NCBI GenBank assembly: GCA_027186245.1
Contig: CP114482.1
Span: 811,001 to 875,000 of the forward strand
From: Coriaria nepalensis
Taxonomy: Eukaryota > Streptophyta > Magnoliopsida > Cucurbitales > Coriariaceae
Direction of reading: 5' to 3'
DNA length: 64,000 nt
Below the pieces are notes generated by a model that saw nothing but the letters and a program-made list of their open reading frames with translations, was not told the DNA's origin and searched no databases. Position numbers and translations under genes: made by a program. Below are positions 63,141 through 64,000 of the stretch, piece after piece (position 1 is the stretch's first letter; each line of letters begins with the position of its first letter).

Positions 63141-63144
<4 letters not shown>
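61964..63144. other. Intergenic; gypsy flank and distal LEAFY upstream region
   Basis: No gene is supported. Simple repeats include TAA units at about 62785-62812 and GATA units at about 62949-62985. Confidence 0.4.

Positions 63145-63218
<74 letters not shown>
63145..63218 (+). repeat. (TC)n microsatellite, 37 units, in the LEAFY upstream region
   Basis: This is a pure 74-bp TC run ending about 345 bp before the LEAFY ATG. CT/GA tracts near plant promoters can bind GAGA-type (BPC) factors; here that is inference only. Confidence 0.95.
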
Positions 63219-63221
<3 letters not shown>

Positions 63222-63518
63222 GGGAAATACACACTTCCCTTCCCATCTAATTTCCCTTCCCATCGGCATATTACATTATTATTACTTTAATCTCATAAAT
63301 CATAATGTCTTTGTATTTATAACATGTCTAAGCTTGGTTTGATCATGGGCAAAAGGATTGTCCAGAAAGGGGCAGTTTAGGAAACCGATGATAAAACAGC
63401 TCCCTTGTCCCTTTATACGAGAAAAGCCAACATCTCCTTCCTAACCATTGCCTCCATGATCACCAAAACAGCACTCAACTTTTGTCTTTCTGGCTAAATA
63501 CAGTAAGAATTTTTTTTT

Positions 63519-63527
63519 TATATAAAG
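63519..63527 (+). promoter_or_regulatory. Possible TATA box of LEAFY
   Basis: TATATAAAG lies 38-46 bp before the ATG. This is close for a TATA box, leaving a very short 5' UTR, so an upstream start is possible. Confidence 0.35.
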
Positions 63528-63564
63528 AAAAAGACTCTCACTTTGTCTCTAGCTAGCACAAAAC

Positions 63565-64000
63565 ATGGATCCAGACGCCTTCACTTCTGGCTTCTTCAAG
63601 TGGGACCCTCGACAAATGATAGTAGGAACACCCCAGCCACCGCCGCCGCCGCCGCCTCCGACGAACCCACCTCCGTACGCGGCATACTCAACCAGGCAGC
63701 CAAGGGAACAGCTAGGAGGCCTAGACAACTTATTCGAAGCTTACGGCATTAGATACTACACTGTTGCGAAGATAGCGGAGCTAGGGTTTACTATGAGCAC
63801 GCTTCTGAACATGAAAGATGAAGAGCTTGACGAGATGATGACTAGCCTCTCTCATATTTTCCGGTGGGACCTACTCGTCGGAGAGAGGTACGGCGTCAAA
63901 GCTGCCGTAAGAGCTGAGCGGCGTCGCCTTGACCTCGATCAGCTTGACACAAGGCGGCGCCAACACCATCTTCAGCTTCTTTCCTCGGACAATACTACAC
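63565..64000 (+). CDS. LFY: LEAFY/FLORICAULA floral transcription factor, exon 1 (cut by window end)
   Basis: This is the plant-specific master regulator of floral meristem identity. The 145 codons present are open to the end of the window. They begin [15 protein letters not shown], followed by an eight-proline stretch (25-32). The conserved N-terminal SAM-like oligomerisation domain spans about 50-125 ([64 protein letters not shown]). The start is certain from the family MDP(E/D)xF opening. The DNA-binding C-terminal domain lies beyond the window. No defect is visible in the part seen. Confidence 0.97.
   Translation, partial: MDPDAFTSGFFKWDPRQMIVGTPQPPPPPPPPTNPPPYAAYSTRQPREQLGGLDNLFEAYGIRYYTVAKIAELGFTMSTLLNMKDEELDEMMTSLSHIFRWDLLVGERYGVKAAVRAERRRLDLDQLDTRRRQHHLQLLSSDNTT

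Noticed and set aside
63118..63342. Ser-Leu repeat frames
   Set aside because: They are translations of the (TC)n microsatellite.
63543..63752. Plus-strand frame starting 22 bp before the LEAFY ATG
   Set aside because: It is in another phase; the LEAFY frame from 63565 matches the family along its full visible length.

Overview
This is a window of plant nuclear DNA, almost certainly from a eudicot. It has intron-split genes with GT...AG splice sites and long AT-rich intergenic tracts rich in microsatellites. Copia, Ty3/gypsy and LINE remnants are present. The plant-specific genes include LEAFY, an NPF/PTR transporter and an ABCB15-type transporter. I cannot name the species. All exon models were built by hand from splice signals and family alignment from memory; no search was run.

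1-26.6 kb is a birth-and-death cluster of intronless matrix metalloproteinase (MMP) genes. Three copies are intact: 789-1691 (-), 8783-9739 (+) and 25599-26561 (-). At least five are broken: 410-722, 6490-6764, 11534-12440, 13371-19330 and 23552-23640. Two sub-blocks are visible. On the left, copies of the 789-1691 gene carry their promoters with them. In the middle, a convergent pair (MMP on +, NPF transporter on -) exists three times, but only the last NPF (19410-21418) is intact. The MMP of that last pair is split by a 4,969-bp Copia element (13953-18921) with 425-bp LTRs and the target duplication CATTT. Other insertions are a ~2.0-kb solo LTR with an internal 71-bp tandem repeat (3453-5441), a LINE fragment, and a 678-bp deleted LTR element (24526-25203).

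27.6-35.0 kb holds two conserved single genes that converge: a very His-rich CDF zinc transporter like MTP12 (27610-30231, +) and Golgi alpha-mannosidase II (31145-35044, -, four exons, 1,175 aa).

35.6-43.5 kb is a tandem array, on the minus strand, of shortened SIN3 co-repressor relatives. One copy (38375-40599, nine exons, 477 aa) keeps one PAH domain, the second half of the HDAC-interaction domain and the SIN3 C-terminal region. A second (41437-42419, four exons, 229 aa) keeps only two PAH domains. A third (35588-37666) is a pseudogene, and further remnants lie at 42.7-43.5 kb. This is the least ordinary feature of the window.

43.7-48.7 kb is a seven-exon ABCB (MDR/P-glycoprotein) transporter of the ABCB15 type, 1,259 aa. 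48.7-63.1 kb is gene-poor: microsatellites, a second solo LTR of the same family as the one at 3.5 kb but inverted (55702-57262), LINE-like debris and a decayed Ty3/gypsy gag-pol (59.7-62.0 kb). The window ends inside the first exon of LEAFY (63565 onward, +).
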